Below are positions 1 to 8,085 of a DNA stretch of 55,547 bases, piece by piece. The DNA comes from Candidatus Sumerlaeota bacterium. Lineage in GTDB: Bacteria; Sumerlaeota; Sumerlaeia; JAFGJS01. Both the position numbers and the translations under genes were made by a program. Each line of letters begins with the position of its first letter. Position 1 is the first letter of the stretch. Location: assembly GCA_016928995.1 (NCBI GenBank), contig JAFGJS010000083.1, forward strand, positions 1 through 55,547, written 5' to 3'. The notes under the pieces were generated by a model that had not been told where the DNA came from, searched no databases, and worked only from the letters and a program-made list of their open reading frames with translations.

Positions 1-78
1 TGCCTTGAAAAAACGGGGGGACGGCGGAATTGCATTCAGCAGAGATTGGGATGAGCAAAAGTAGAGTGTATTTTTAAA

Positions 79-426
79 TTGGCTCAAATGTTACAGCCTG
101 CGAATAGTGCAAAGCCATGTAGTGAGATATGGCCCAAAGTCCTAAAAGATTTTTCAGGAATTTGTGCTAGACAATGCTCTACGAAGCCTAATACAAGTTT
201 TTTTCAGTTTAACTGCGGAACGGCTTGCGATGCAGCAGCAACCGAAGTGAATAGCAGATTGGGTAAGTACGGTTGGGGGTGTTCTTGCTTTTCGTATAAT
301 GTATGGACTGATAAGCCTGGTGGATATGGAGTACATTATTTTATGGCATGCTCAGATCCAAATGGTAATTGGGAATATCACAATGTATCTCCTGGATTTT
401 CTCCTCAGACACTTTATTCATGGTAG
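79..426 (+). CDS. Hypothetical cysteine-rich protein, AT-rich accessory gene
   Basis: I do not recognise the family. The 115-residue product starts at a TTG (79) or, more conventionally, at the ATG at 88; neither has a clear Shine-Dalgarno. It has several cysteines, including a CGTAC and a GCSC segment, and an aromatic, Gly/Asn-rich C-terminus ending in LYSW. No signal peptide or membrane helix is visible. The reading frame is clearly more AT-rich than everything after about 530 and is followed by a tiny ORF with a very strong ribosome site, which suggests an acquired or leftover accessory cassette. It could also be the displaced C-terminal part of a larger gene whose body lies outside the window. 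Function is unknown. Confidence 0.4.
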   Translation: MAQMLQPANSAKPCSEIWPKVLKDFSGICARQCSTKPNTSFFQFNCGTACDAAATEVNSRLGKYGWGCSCFSYNVWTDKPGGYGVHYFMACSDPNGNWEYHNVSPGFSPQTLYSW

Positions 427-453
427 TGTAATAGATATAGGAGGAGAGATAAT

Positions 454-501
454 ATGGAGCATATAATTAATATTCTTGGAGTTACATTAAAGTCTCATTA
501 A
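454..501 (+). pseudogene. 15-codon ORF with strong ribosome site, probable gene remnant
   Basis: An AGGAGGAG sequence (438-445) sits nine bases before an ATG that opens only 15 codons before TAA. Such a strong ribosome site on so short a frame, in the same AT-rich patch as the preceding gene, looks like the surviving 5' end of a gene whose body was deleted. It may have been a partner of the upstream ORF. The product, if made, has no recognisable feature. Confidence 0.3.
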
Positions 502-561
502 AAGAACCTTACAATGGCTGATTTAGACGACATCGTCGAGATCATTGCAGGAGGAGTGGAA

Positions 562-930
562 ATGTCCGATCTTTTTCGAAGCACGAATGTGTATTATCCG
601 ACAGGGCCATCGCAGCCCATGAGCGAAGTTGGGCGGACGGAGCAGCCGGAACAACAGCGGAAAACCGATGCAATGGAACTTGGCATGCGGCTGGACCGGA
701 TCGCGCTGATCTGCCAAGCGATGTGGGAGTTGCTGCGCGAACACACGGGTATGTCGGACGAGGACGTGATGCAGAAAATGGCGGAAATCGACTTGCGCGA
801 CGGCAAAGAGGACGGCAAGATGCGCCACAAAGTCGTGACGTGTCCGAACTGTAAACGTCCGGCGAACACGCGCATGGCGCGCTGCTGGTTCTGCGGCCAG
901 GAATTCAAGCGCGAGCATTTGTTTGAGTAA
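562..930 (+). CDS. Small protein with C-terminal zinc ribbon
   Basis: A 122-residue protein whose C-terminus carries two cysteine pairs, CPNC and CWFC, about 16 residues apart. This is a typical treble-clef or zinc-ribbon spacing, so it probably binds one zinc ion. The middle is charged and helical. I chose the ATG at 562 because AGGAGG lies at 550-555, seven bases upstream; an in-frame ATG at 514 would add 16 residues but has no ribosome site. No enzymatic motif is visible. It could be an adaptor or nucleic-acid-binding protein. It stands alone, with an inverted-repeat block immediately downstream and proC beyond it. Confidence 0.6.
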   Translation: MSDLFRSTNVYYPTGPSQPMSEVGRTEQPEQQRKTDAMELGMRLDRIALICQAMWELLREHTGMSDEDVMQKMAEIDLRDGKEDGKMRHKVVTCPNCKRPANTRMARCWFCGQEFKREHLFE

Positions 931-952
931 TTGATGTTACACATATGCTTTT

Positions 953-1106
953 TTTTGACAGGATTAACAGGATCGACTGGATTGAGAAGAGAATAATTTC
1001 ATTTGATTGAACGGACAAACATCATCCGATGAACAATGCCCATTGAAAAATTTGTTTAGGACGAACAAGAGTCAATATCTTGTTGATCCTGTTTATCCTG
1101 TCTAAA
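953..1106. repeat. Inverted pair of ACAGGAT-type microrepeat arms, no ORF inside
   Basis: Left arm 953-978 and right arm 1082-1106 are near-complementary (about 22 of 25 bases) and are built of degenerate 9-bp units of the ACAGGATTA type. A ttgatgttac direct repeat lies outside each arm (931-940 and 1107-1116). The spacer of about 100 bp has no convincing ORF. It begins shortly after the zinc-ribbon stop codon. It has the same architecture as the ORF-bearing inverted units elsewhere in the window. Confidence 0.75.
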
Positions 1107-1171
1107 TTGATGTTACTCCATAGTATCGATGAACTATAAGATCTGATCAATATTCTATTGAGGTGAACGGG

Positions 1172-1990
1172 ATGGCGGAAAAGGAATTGCGGATTGGTTC
1201 GATCGGCGCGGGGAACATGGCGACGGCGTTGCTGGGCGGCATCGTGAAGGCCGGCATCGTTAAGGCGGATGACTGCCTGGCGTGCGACGTGCTGGATGCG
1301 GCGCGTGAAAAATTCACGCAAGCCACAAGCCTCGCGGCGACGGATCAAGCCGAACGCGTGATGCGGCAATGCGACATTATTCTGCTGGCGGTGAAGCCCT
1401 TCGTGATGCTCGAGGCGCTGGCGCAGCTCAAGCCGTTCGCGGAAGAGCGTCATCTGTTCATCTCGATTGCGGCGGGAATTCGCGCGAACAAAATCGAAGC
1501 GACCCTGGGCGGCGCCCCGCGCGTGATTCGCGTGATGCCGAACACCCCGGCGCTGCTGGCTTGCGGCGCGGCGGGAGTGAGCAAGGGCGCGAATGCGACG
1601 GACGCGGACATGGCGCTCGCATTGCAGCTGATGAATGCCGTGGGCGTGGCTATCGAAGTTCCAGAAGAAAACATCGACGCCGTGACAGGCGTCAGCGGCA
1701 GCGGCCCGGCGTACTTCTTTTACTTTGTTGAACAAACAATCAAAGCCGGCGTCGCGGCGGGTCTCGAGGAAAAAGACGCCGAGCTGCTGGCGAAGCAGAC
1801 CATGCTGGGCGCGGCGCGGATGTTGATGGAGCGCCCGGAGACGCCGGAGGAATTGCGCCGCGCCGTGACTACGCCGAACGGCACGACCGCGGCGGCGCTC
1901 AAGGTTTTCGAAGACGCCGGATTGAACATAATTTTTGAAAACGCCGTGCAAGCTGCCACAAACCGCAGCCGCGAACTAGCCGACACATAG
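1172..1990 (+). CDS. proC: Pyrroline-5-carboxylate reductase
   Basis: Catalyses the last step of proline synthesis, NAD(P)H-dependent reduction of 1-pyrroline-5-carboxylate, in the cytoplasm. The N-terminus has the Rossmann nucleotide-binding motif GAGNMATALLGGI. The middle carries MPNTPALL. The C-terminal dimerisation domain has the family signature GVSGSGPAYFF followed by TTPNGTTAAAL (usually T-S/P-P-G-G-T-T). Its 272 residues match the family. The ATG at 1172 was preferred over a GTG at 1163 because GAGG at 1159-1162 is correctly spaced for the ATG. It stands alone between repeat blocks. An inverted repeat (2027-2036 with 2055-2064) after the stop may act as a weak terminator, but it has no T-run. 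Confidence 0.95.
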   Translation: MAEKELRIGSIGAGNMATALLGGIVKAGIVKADDCLACDVLDAAREKFTQATSLAATDQAERVMRQCDIILLAVKPFVMLEALAQLKPFAEERHLFISIAAGIRANKIEATLGGAPRVIRVMPNTPALLACGAAGVSKGANATDADMALALQLMNAVGVAIEVPEENIDAVTGVSGSGPAYFFYFVEQTIKAGVAAGLEEKDAELLAKQTMLGAARMLMERPETPEELRRAVTTPNGTTAAALKVFEDAGLNIIFENAVQAATNRSRELADT

Positions 1991-2142
1991 CAGTTCCCAT
2001 TCAATCCTGGAATCATTAAGCGCAAGGGATTTCCGGGATGAAATAAAATCATTTCCGGAAATCCTCTCGCCATGGATTTTGACTGCCGGTATAGCTCATT
2101 CCGCATCATTGTATCCATTTTCAATGAGCGGCATCAATCAGC

Positions 2143-2215
2143 ACCGCGACCGTCAGGGAGCGGCCCAACTGCCATTGCGGCAAGGGTTTGCTGGCCGCTC
2201 CCTGACGGTCGCGGT
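2143..2215. repeat. REP-like palindrome with 23-bp perfect arms
   Basis: Arms 2143-2165 and 2193-2215 are perfect reverse complements (accgcgaccgtcagggagcg core), separated by 27 bp. Between proC and the next gene this is the only strong structure. It looks like a dispersed REP-type element. No ORF is supported in 1991-2387. Confidence 0.8.
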
Positions 2216-2291
2216 ACTGAATCAGAACAATAGGAATTCTGCGAGCCAGTCAAAACACAAAAATGAATATCCTACACAATAAATAAAGTGT

Positions 2292-2331
2292 TTGACACTT
2301 TTCCGGAAATAGTAAAATTTACACGTGTAAA
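2292..2331 (+). promoter_or_regulatory. Putative promoter with 14-bp palindrome
   Basis: TTGACA at 2292-2297 and TAAAAT at 2313-2318 form a possible -35/-10 pair with a short 15-bp spacer. A perfect palindrome TTTACACGTGTAAA (2318-2331) overlaps the end of the -10 and would cover the start site, a repressor-like position. It precedes the exported protein starting at 2388. Confidence 0.4.
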
Positions 2332-2387
2332 CACGGCGATAAATGCAATTTATGGCAACTTTTTATTGTAAGAAGGGGATTTGAACT

Positions 2388-3443
2388 TTGAAACAAATGG
2401 GGCGTCAGCAATCGATTTATCGCTGCATGGTTCGATACGGATTCCTATTCATCTTGTCAGCGAATGCAGCATCTGCGCAGTGGCAGTCAACGGACATCGG
2501 CGAAGTTAAAGTGCCGGGATCGTTTCAACAGAATGACAACACATTCATCGTCAAGGGTTCTGGCCATAACATCTGGAACAAGGAAGATGAATTCCAATTT
2601 GTCTATCGGGAAGAAAACGGCGATATCTCAATCTCCGCGCGAATCGTTTCGCTGCAGAACACACACAAATGGGCCAAGGCCGGATTGATGCTTCGTGAAT
2701 CACTGAATCCTGATGCTAAGTTCATCAATTGCAACCTTTCTCCACAAGGCGTCTGCTTTCATAAACGGACAGCCGTTCGAGCCAATGCTGAAAATGCATC
2801 CGAGTCAATTGTGATCGAAATGACTCCTCCTTGCTGGATTCAGTTGAGCCGCAGCGGCGACACCTTCACAGCGTATCATTCCCTGGATGGATCCCAGTGG
2901 ATCAAAATCGACTCAGTCGATCTGGACATGGACGACAAACTCTACGCCGGCCTGATCGTTTGCAGTCACAATGACGACGTGATCTGCGAAGCGCAATTTG
3001 ACAATGTCAGCCTGGCAAAGGACTGGAATGTTGAATATACCGGCAGTCAAAGACAACCGCCGCAAGAGCACGCCGAAGTCAAGCTGGATGCCGCGAATCA
3101 AAGCGCGATCAATGAGCCAAAAAGCGGCGCGCTGATTGCGCCAAATCCCTTCAGCTCATCCAAACGGCTCATGCTATTTTACCGGCCGGACGATCCCAAA
3201 TGCGATGTTTTCACGCTGGAGCTTGAAAATGCGCGCATCTCCGATAAATTTCCGGAACTGAATATCGAGTGGATCGACGTCAAACAAAATCCAAAACTCA
3301 TGAAACAACATGATATTCTCATTGTTCCGACAGCGATTGTCTGTATGAACGACGGATCGAATGAAAAGTTTGTCTGCTACGGCGCCAAGGGCGATGATTT
3401 CATCAAGTGGCTGTCCAAACATTTCATTCCCGCTGAAGAATAA
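2388..3443 (+). CDS. Exported LamG-like (DUF1349-type) protein with thioredoxin-like tail
   Basis: A 351-residue exported protein. The N-terminus has a hydrophobic signal segment ending near ANAASAQW. Residues of about 35-215 match the concanavalin/LamG-like domain seen in DUF1349-type proteins: GSGHNIWNKEDEFQFVYR, WAKAGLMLRESL, WIQLSRSGDTFTAY and the closing FDNV. Such beta-sandwiches are usually carbohydrate- or surface-associated. The last 100 residues, from LMLFYRPDDPKCDVF to the end, suggest a thioredoxin-like fold with a single CDVF cysteine rather than CxxC; this part is inference. The start is a TTG at 2388, placed about nine bases after AAGAAGGGG; an ATG at 2397 is also possible. It is monocistronic. 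Confidence 0.65.
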   Translation: MKQMGRQQSIYRCMVRYGFLFILSANAASAQWQSTDIGEVKVPGSFQQNDNTFIVKGSGHNIWNKEDEFQFVYREENGDISISARIVSLQNTHKWAKAGLMLRESLNPDAKFINCNLSPQGVCFHKRTAVRANAENASESIVIEMTPPCWIQLSRSGDTFTAYHSLDGSQWIKIDSVDLDMDDKLYAGLIVCSHNDDVICEAQFDNVSLAKDWNVEYTGSQRQPPQEHAEVKLDAANQSAINEPKSGALIAPNPFSSSKRLMLFYRPDDPKCDVFTLELENARISDKFPELNIEWIDVKQNPKLMKQHDILIVPTAIVCMNDGSNEKFVCYGAKGDDFIKWLSKHFIPAEE

Positions 3444-3519
3444 CGAACCATTATTTCAGTTCGACTGACCATATCCCCGGGATTTGCCGTTGGAGACATT
3501 CCTGCGATCAGCGGCGCCT

Positions 3520-4509
3520 TCAGGACATCAGCGCGATGGAGGTCAGGACTTCGGCGAATGAATCGACCTGGCGCTGCTGCTTGTTGGCGTAGGCGTCGAC
3601 TTCGGTGCGGCGATCCACGTACACCACGCCAATCACCTGACGCTTGCTGTTGAAGATCGGCGAGCAAATCGCGGCCTTGATCTCCAGCATGAGAATGCTC
3701 TGCGCCTGCTCAAAACGCTCGTCGTCCATCAGCGAACTGGAAATGATCGTCTTGCCATCCTCCACCGTTTTCCGCACAATGCTCAGGCTCATCGGCCGGC
3801 TATGCTTGTCGCCGGTCCAATCCGCAATCGTCCCATAGCGCGAGCGCACGACCCATTTTTCGGTCCTGGGATCGATCATCATCACAAATCCGTTCTGTGA
3901 ATGCGTCTCCTCGGCCAGATGCGCGATGGCGAGATCGAGGCGCTGATTGAACGGCAGGTCCATGGACAAAAAACGGTGATAGGTGTTGGTCCGCGAGAGT
4001 TGCCGGATCTCCTTGCGCAACTTGCGCATCTCCTGACGCAAGTTGTGCCATTCCTTCTCCGTCTCGTCCGATCCCTCGAACTGTTTGCCCAGCCCGACGA
4101 CGGTCTCGTCGAGCCGATGGACGCTTTTCAGCAACGGCTGGCCGATCGGCTCCAGGCGCTTCACGCCGTCTGAGATGGTGCGGGCGAAATCCGAATCGAT
4201 CTGCCGCGAGACGGAGCCGTCAATGAAACTCAGCAAGGACTTGCCGATGCGGATATCATCTTCGTTGCGCAGAACCTGCTGCTTGATTCTCTCGCCATTG
4301 ACGAACGTGCCGTTGCTGCTGTTCAGATCCGTGAGAACGTATCGCCCTTCCTCCAAGGTGATGCGCGCATGCTGCTTGGAGGCGCCGCTGTCCTCGATCT
4401 TGATGTCGGCCATCGTTCCGCGCCCGAGGATGAAAGACTCCTGTCCTGTCAGCCAAACCGTGTAGGCCCAGTTGCTCCGTCCCTCTACGATCAAACGTCC
4501 ATCCGCCAT
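3520..4509 (-). CDS. FHA-GAF signalling protein
   Basis: Cytoplasmic signalling protein of about 329 residues. The N-terminal forkhead-associated domain shows the expected pThr-binding signature: LGRG, then SKQHARI, then LNSSNGTFVNG. A charged coiled-coil-like linker containing ETEKEWHNLRQEMRKLRKEI follows. The C-terminal half is a GAF domain with the typical closing AAICSPIFNSKRQVIGVVYVD. FHA reads phosphothreonine and GAF senses a small ligand or redox state. There is no kinase, HD-GYP or GGDEF output domain, so the partner must be elsewhere. The ATG at 4509 is preferred because AAGGAG precedes it; an upstream in-frame ATG at 4557 lacks one. It is divergent from the flagellin gene, so a link to motility is possible but unproven. 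Confidence 0.8.
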   Translation of the reverse strand: MADGRLIVEGRSNWAYTVWLTGQESFILGRGTMADIKIEDSGASKQHARITLEEGRYVLTDLNSSNGTFVNGERIKQQVLRNEDDIRIGKSLLSFIDGSVSRQIDSDFARTISDGVKRLEPIGQPLLKSVHRLDETVVGLGKQFEGSDETEKEWHNLRQEMRKLRKEIRQLSRTNTYHRFLSMDLPFNQRLDLAIAHLAEETHSQNGFVMMIDPRTEKWVVRSRYGTIADWTGDKHSRPMSLSIVRKTVEDGKTIISSSLMDDERFEQAQSILMLEIKAAICSPIFNSKRQVIGVVYVDRRTEVDAYANKQQRQVDSFAEVLTSIALMS

Positions 4510-4703
4510 TCTCACGCGCTCCTTATCATGGATGATGAATCCATGGATTGAATTCAAAAAAAACGAGACTCCGTTTCCCTGGAGATTGCATTTTCAGCGC
4601 CGGACAAGACCGCCGCAAGGATAAAAACAAGCGTCCCAGCGACCGGCGTCATCCTTCCGCATCATCGCCGGGTTGACAACATCGCCCGTAAACGCGACGC
4701 CAG

Positions 4704-4719
4704 TGGCCTGAAACTTGCA
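4704..4719 (+). promoter_or_regulatory. Sigma-54 (-24/-12) promoter of the flagellin gene
   Basis: TGGCCT-N5-TTGCA, with the GG (4705-4706) and GC (4717-4718) dinucleotides at exact -24/-12 spacing, lies about 60 bases before the flagellin ATG. It fits the RpoN consensus TGGCAC-N5-TTGCA with only the fifth and sixth positions changed. Flagellin expression is therefore likely RpoN-dependent. No RpoN or its activator is in the window. Confidence 0.75.
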
Positions 4720-4777
4720 GAGATGACGGTAAAAGCATCTTAGGCGGAAAAAATTTCCGTCTCCGGGAGCGTATGCC

Positions 4778-6205
4778 ATGGGCATTAAAATCAATCAAAA
4801 CGTTCAGAGCATGATCATCCGGCACAAGCTGAATAAGACGACCAACAGCTTGGACCAAGCTTATGAACGGCTGTCGTCCGGGTTGCGAGTGAATAAAGCC
4901 GTGGACGATCCTTCCGGCATTTCAACCTCGAAAAACATCGAGGCGCAGATTCGCGGCCTGCAGCAGAACCTGCAGGGCATCAACAACGGAATCAGCCTGG
5001 CCTCGATCGCGGAGTCGGCGATGGCGCAGATCACGGATTCGATCCAGCGCATCCGTGAATTGGCCGTGCAAGCGGCGAACGACACGTTGTCGAACTCGCA
5101 ACGCGAACTGATTCAGGAGGAAGTGGATCAGATGCTGGATGAAATCCAGCGGATGGTCACCACGACGGATTTCAATGGGAAATTATTGCTCGATGGCTCG
5201 TTCACGGACGCTCGAATCATGACCGGCACGGCGTCGGGCGAGTTCATCGTCTGTTCGATCCGCGATCTGCATATCAACGTGCTGGGCGCCAAGGCCGACG
5301 TGCTGGGCGTCAACAGCGTAGACGCCGTTCCATTGGCCGACGGCGAACTGCTCATCAACGGCGATGCAATCGGGGCGTCGGCATCGGACGGCGTATCAAG
5401 CGCGCTTGCCGACAGCTCCGCCCTGGCCAAGGCGAATGCGATCAATGCGAGATCGGGACAGACGGGGGTGACGGCGACCGCTGAGCCGAACGTCGTCACG
5501 GGCGTCGCGGCTGTCGGTTCGGGGATGCTGGATGGAACGACAACAAGCCTGTCGATCAACGGCGTGAACGTTGGAGTAGCGGTGATTGACGACGGCGTGG
5601 GCCTGGTCAGCGCAATCAACAAGCAAAGCAACGTGACCGGCGTGACAGCCAGCCTCAACGAATTGAACCAGCTCGTGCTGACTGCCGAGGATGGCCGCAA
5701 CATCCAGGTCGACACGACCGGCAGCATCGCGGATGAGCTCGGACTAGCAGCGGCTGACAGCGACCTGAATGAAGTCTATACCAGCACGGTGCGGCTCATC
5801 TCCACCGAACCGATCCAAGTCTCCGGCCTCTTGGATCGCATCGGATTCGACGCCGCGCAAGCGTTCACGGACGTGGATTTAAGCACGGCGATTTTCTCGA
5901 TCGATGTGACGACAACCGAGGGCGCGAACGAGGCGCTGAACACGCTGGATCGCTCGGAAAGCGTGATGCTGAACACGCGCACGGAACTGGGAGCGATTCA
6001 AAACCGGCTGGAGAGCGCGTCCAACGCGCTGTCGCTTTCCGTCGAAAATCTGAATTCCACGAATTCGAAGATCGTCGACGCGGATTATGCGGAAGAGACG
6101 GCGAGAATGACGCAGAATCAAATCCTGCAGCAGGCGGGCATTGCGATCCTGGCGCAAGCCAACGCGCAACCGCAGCAGGCGCTGGATTTGCTCTTCAACA
6201 GTTAA
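4778..6205 (+). CDS. fliC: Flagellin
   Basis: Structural subunit of the flagellar filament, exported through the flagellar type III apparatus and polymerised at the tip. The conserved N-terminal D0/D1 helices are plain: INQNVQSMIIRHKLN, ERLSSGLRVNKAVDDPSG and IQRIRELAVQAANDT. The C-terminal D1/D0 helix includes LGAIQNRLESASNALS and ends LAQANAQPQQALDLLF. The variable centre (about residues 145-375) is Ala/Val/Asp-rich and contains a segment like the flagellin hook-IN motif around SINGVNVGV. At 475 residues it is of medium length. GGGAGCG precedes the ATG. It is followed after 67 bp by fliS, so chaperone and substrate are probably co-transcribed. Confidence 0.96.
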   Translation: MGIKINQNVQSMIIRHKLNKTTNSLDQAYERLSSGLRVNKAVDDPSGISTSKNIEAQIRGLQQNLQGINNGISLASIAESAMAQITDSIQRIRELAVQAANDTLSNSQRELIQEEVDQMLDEIQRMVTTTDFNGKLLLDGSFTDARIMTGTASGEFIVCSIRDLHINVLGAKADVLGVNSVDAVPLADGELLINGDAIGASASDGVSSALADSSALAKANAINARSGQTGVTATAEPNVVTGVAAVGSGMLDGTTTSLSINGVNVGVAVIDDGVGLVSAINKQSNVTGVTASLNELNQLVLTAEDGRNIQVDTTGSIADELGLAAADSDLNEVYTSTVRLISTEPIQVSGLLDRIGFDAAQAFTDVDLSTAIFSIDVTTTEGANEALNTLDRSESVMLNTRTELGAIQNRLESASNALSLSVENLNSTNSKIVDADYAEETARMTQNQILQQAGIAILAQANAQPQQALDLLFNS

Positions 6206-6272
6206 TATCGAATCGAATGCAAGGGATGCTCGCTCAATCGAGCAAATAGACTCTCGACAGGCAGGATGCGAC

Positions 6273-6737
6273 ATGTATCAGCAAAATGCGGCGAAATCGC
6301 TCAAAAATTACCATCAGACTCAGCTGCGCACGGCCGACCGGCGCGAGATCATCCTCTACATGTATGAAGGAACGATCATGCATCTCAATCGCTCCTTGAA
6401 CGCGGTGAAACAAGACAACCTGCCGGAGCGTTCGGTCAATATTGGCCGGGCGATTGATATTATGATGGAGCTGACCTGCATCCTGGATTTCGAGAAGGGC
6501 GGCGAGATTGCGCAGAATCTTTGTTCGCTCTATTCCTTCAGCATCCAGGAATTGATGCAGGCCAACACGACCAAGGATCGCAAGCAGGCCTTAAAAGGCA
6601 TCCGGCATTCGTTGTCAATCATGACCACCTTGCGCGACGCGTGGGATAAAATGATGCATCTGACGGATCCGGAAAAATTGACCGAAGAGGAAAAGCAAAA
6701 CGCCGGTCAGCAGACCATCCGGAACTTTTACGGCTGA
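6273..6737 (+). CDS. fliS: Flagellin chaperone FliS
   Basis: A 154-residue, all-helical cytoplasmic chaperone that binds the C-terminal helix of flagellin and stops premature polymerisation. It starts MYQQNAAKSLKNYHQTQL and has the family's DRREIILYMYEGTIMHL (usually P-x-x-L-I-x-x-L-Y-D/E-G), then a long helix with RSVNIGRAIDIMMEL and a later LRDAWDKM. The ATG at 6273 lies after CAGGATG. It is 67 bp downstream of fliC and probably in the same transcript. The tail of about 20 charged residues (DPEKLTEEEKQNAG) is slightly longer than usual. Confidence 0.92.
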   Translation: MYQQNAAKSLKNYHQTQLRTADRREIILYMYEGTIMHLNRSLNAVKQDNLPERSVNIGRAIDIMMELTCILDFEKGGEIAQNLCSLYSFSIQELMQANTTKDRKQALKGIRHSLSIMTTLRDAWDKMMHLTDPEKLTEEEKQNAGQQTIRNFYG

Positions 6738-6814
6738 AACGCCGCCCTGCCATTTCCCAACTCCGGCTCATTCGAAGCAGGTTTAATGTTAAGGGAACAT
6801 GAAAATAAGTGATT

Positions 6815-6845
6815 CTCGCACAGAGCACACGGAGCGCACAGGGAT
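6815..6845. repeat. Unpaired CACAGAG-type microrepeat arm
   Basis: A single arm of degenerate 9-bp cacagagcg-like units, resembling the inverted pair at 49831-49907. No complementary arm was found nearby. The rest of 6738-6905 shows nothing. Confidence 0.5.
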
Positions 6846-6905
6846 TCAATAATTTTGTTTACATGGTTTAAAAATCAGATCTTTGTGGTGAATTTTAAGA
6901 TTGTC

Positions 6906-8075
6906 TTAAGTGCGAATCATGACACTGCGCGCGGTCTCGCGGCCCAGGTTTGTGAGACGCAGACGGTCGTGCTCGCGTTGAATGTAGCCCTTGCGCAAGG
7001 CATGGGACACAACTTGCCGGACGCGATCCTCTCCGAATTTAAAATGCTCGCGAAGGTGCCTCAGGCTGCTTTCCGCCTCCTGATCCGGCCGGCCCTCATG
7101 GTGGAAGAGGTGGACGGCGAGCATTTGCGCGGGAAACTCGAAGCGCTGCGCGCGACGCACGGCCCATTGCGCCAGCAGACCGCGATCCGGCGCCATCATC
7201 AGTGCATGCAGAAAAATCACCCCGCTCATCGTGGCGATGCTCCCGGCATAGGAAAAATCGAAGAAGAAGGCCAACGGAATGCCGGTCCACGCGGCCAGCA
7301 ATCCAGCGGCGGCGCTGAGCAGCAGCATGCGCGAGAGCCGGTCAGTAAGCAGGTAAGCCGTGGCGGGCGGCGCGATCATCAGCGCGACGACCAGGATCGA
7401 ACCGACGGCGTCGAACGCGCCGACGCAGGTCACGCTCACCATCGTCATCAGGCCGTAATGCACCAGCGCGGGCGAAAATCCAAGCGTGGCCGCGAGTCCA
7501 GCATCGAACGAGACGATTTTCAGTTCCTTATAAAACAGCGCGATCAGAATGACATTCAGCGCGAGAATTCCGCTCATGATGTAGAGCGCCTTGGGCCGCA
7601 GCGTGAGGCCAAAGAACTGCATTGAGTCCAGCGCGGAATACTCCAGCGAGCCGAGCAGCACGGCGTCGGCGTCGATATGCACATTTTTGAATTGGCGGCT
7701 GATGATGATCACGGCGATGGAAAAGAGAAACGGAAAGACCAGGCCGATTGCGGCGTCTTCCTTCAAGCGCCGCGTGGTGATGATCAGTTCCGTGAGCGCC
7801 ACGGTGAGCAGCCCGGCGGCGGCCGCGCCGATGATCAGCAGCGGCGAACCAAGCGCGTCGCCCATGCCGATTTGGGTCATGACGACGAAGGCGATGACGA
7901 TGCCGAACAGCACGGAATGGCTGATCGCGTCGCTCATCAGCGCCATCTTGCGCAGCACGAGAAACGTGCCCGGCAGCGCGCAAGCCACAGTGACCACGGA
8001 CGCGATCAGAACGACATCCAGCAGCGCCCGCCACTCATCATATTGTATGTTTCTGAGCCAATCAATCATTCGCAA
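6906..8075 (-). CDS. Metal ABC transporter permease with C-terminal winged-helix-like tail
   Basis: Inner-membrane permease of the ABC-3 (ZnuB/MntB) family for Mn, Zn or Fe uptake. The first 290 residues hold about eight to nine hydrophobic helices and family landmarks: LRKMALMSDAISHSVLFGI near the N-terminus, KEDAAIGLVFPFLF, and VGSILVVALMIAPPATAYLL. The last 95 residues are soluble and look like a winged-helix domain (SSLRHLREHFKFGEDRVRQ ... GYIQREHDRLRLTNLGRETA). The tail may sense metal or regulate transport (inference). It is the last gene of the minus-strand transporter operon and pairs with the permease at 8728-9849, giving a heterodimeric pore. An alternative start two codons later is possible. 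Confidence 0.88.
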   Translation of the reverse strand: MRMIDWLRNIQYDEWRALLDVVLIASVVTVACALPGTFLVLRKMALMSDAISHSVLFGIVIAFVVMTQIGMGDALGSPLLIIGAAAAGLLTVALTELIITTRRLKEDAAIGLVFPFLFSIAVIIISRQFKNVHIDADAVLLGSLEYSALDSMQFFGLTLRPKALYIMSGILALNVILIALFYKELKIVSFDAGLAATLGFSPALVHYGLMTMVSVTCVGAFDAVGSILVVALMIAPPATAYLLTDRLSRMLLLSAAAGLLAAWTGIPLAFFFDFSYAGSIATMSGVIFLHALMMAPDRGLLAQWAVRRAQRFEFPAQMLAVHLFHHEGRPDQEAESSLRHLREHFKFGEDRVRQVVSHALRKGYIQREHDRLRLTNLGRETARSVMIRT

Positions 8076-8085
8076 TTACGCCTTT

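Noticed and set aside
2-64. Short frame at the left edge ending at 62-64 as the tail of an upstream gene
   Set aside because: About 20 codons with no recognisable feature; it cannot be supported without upstream sequence.
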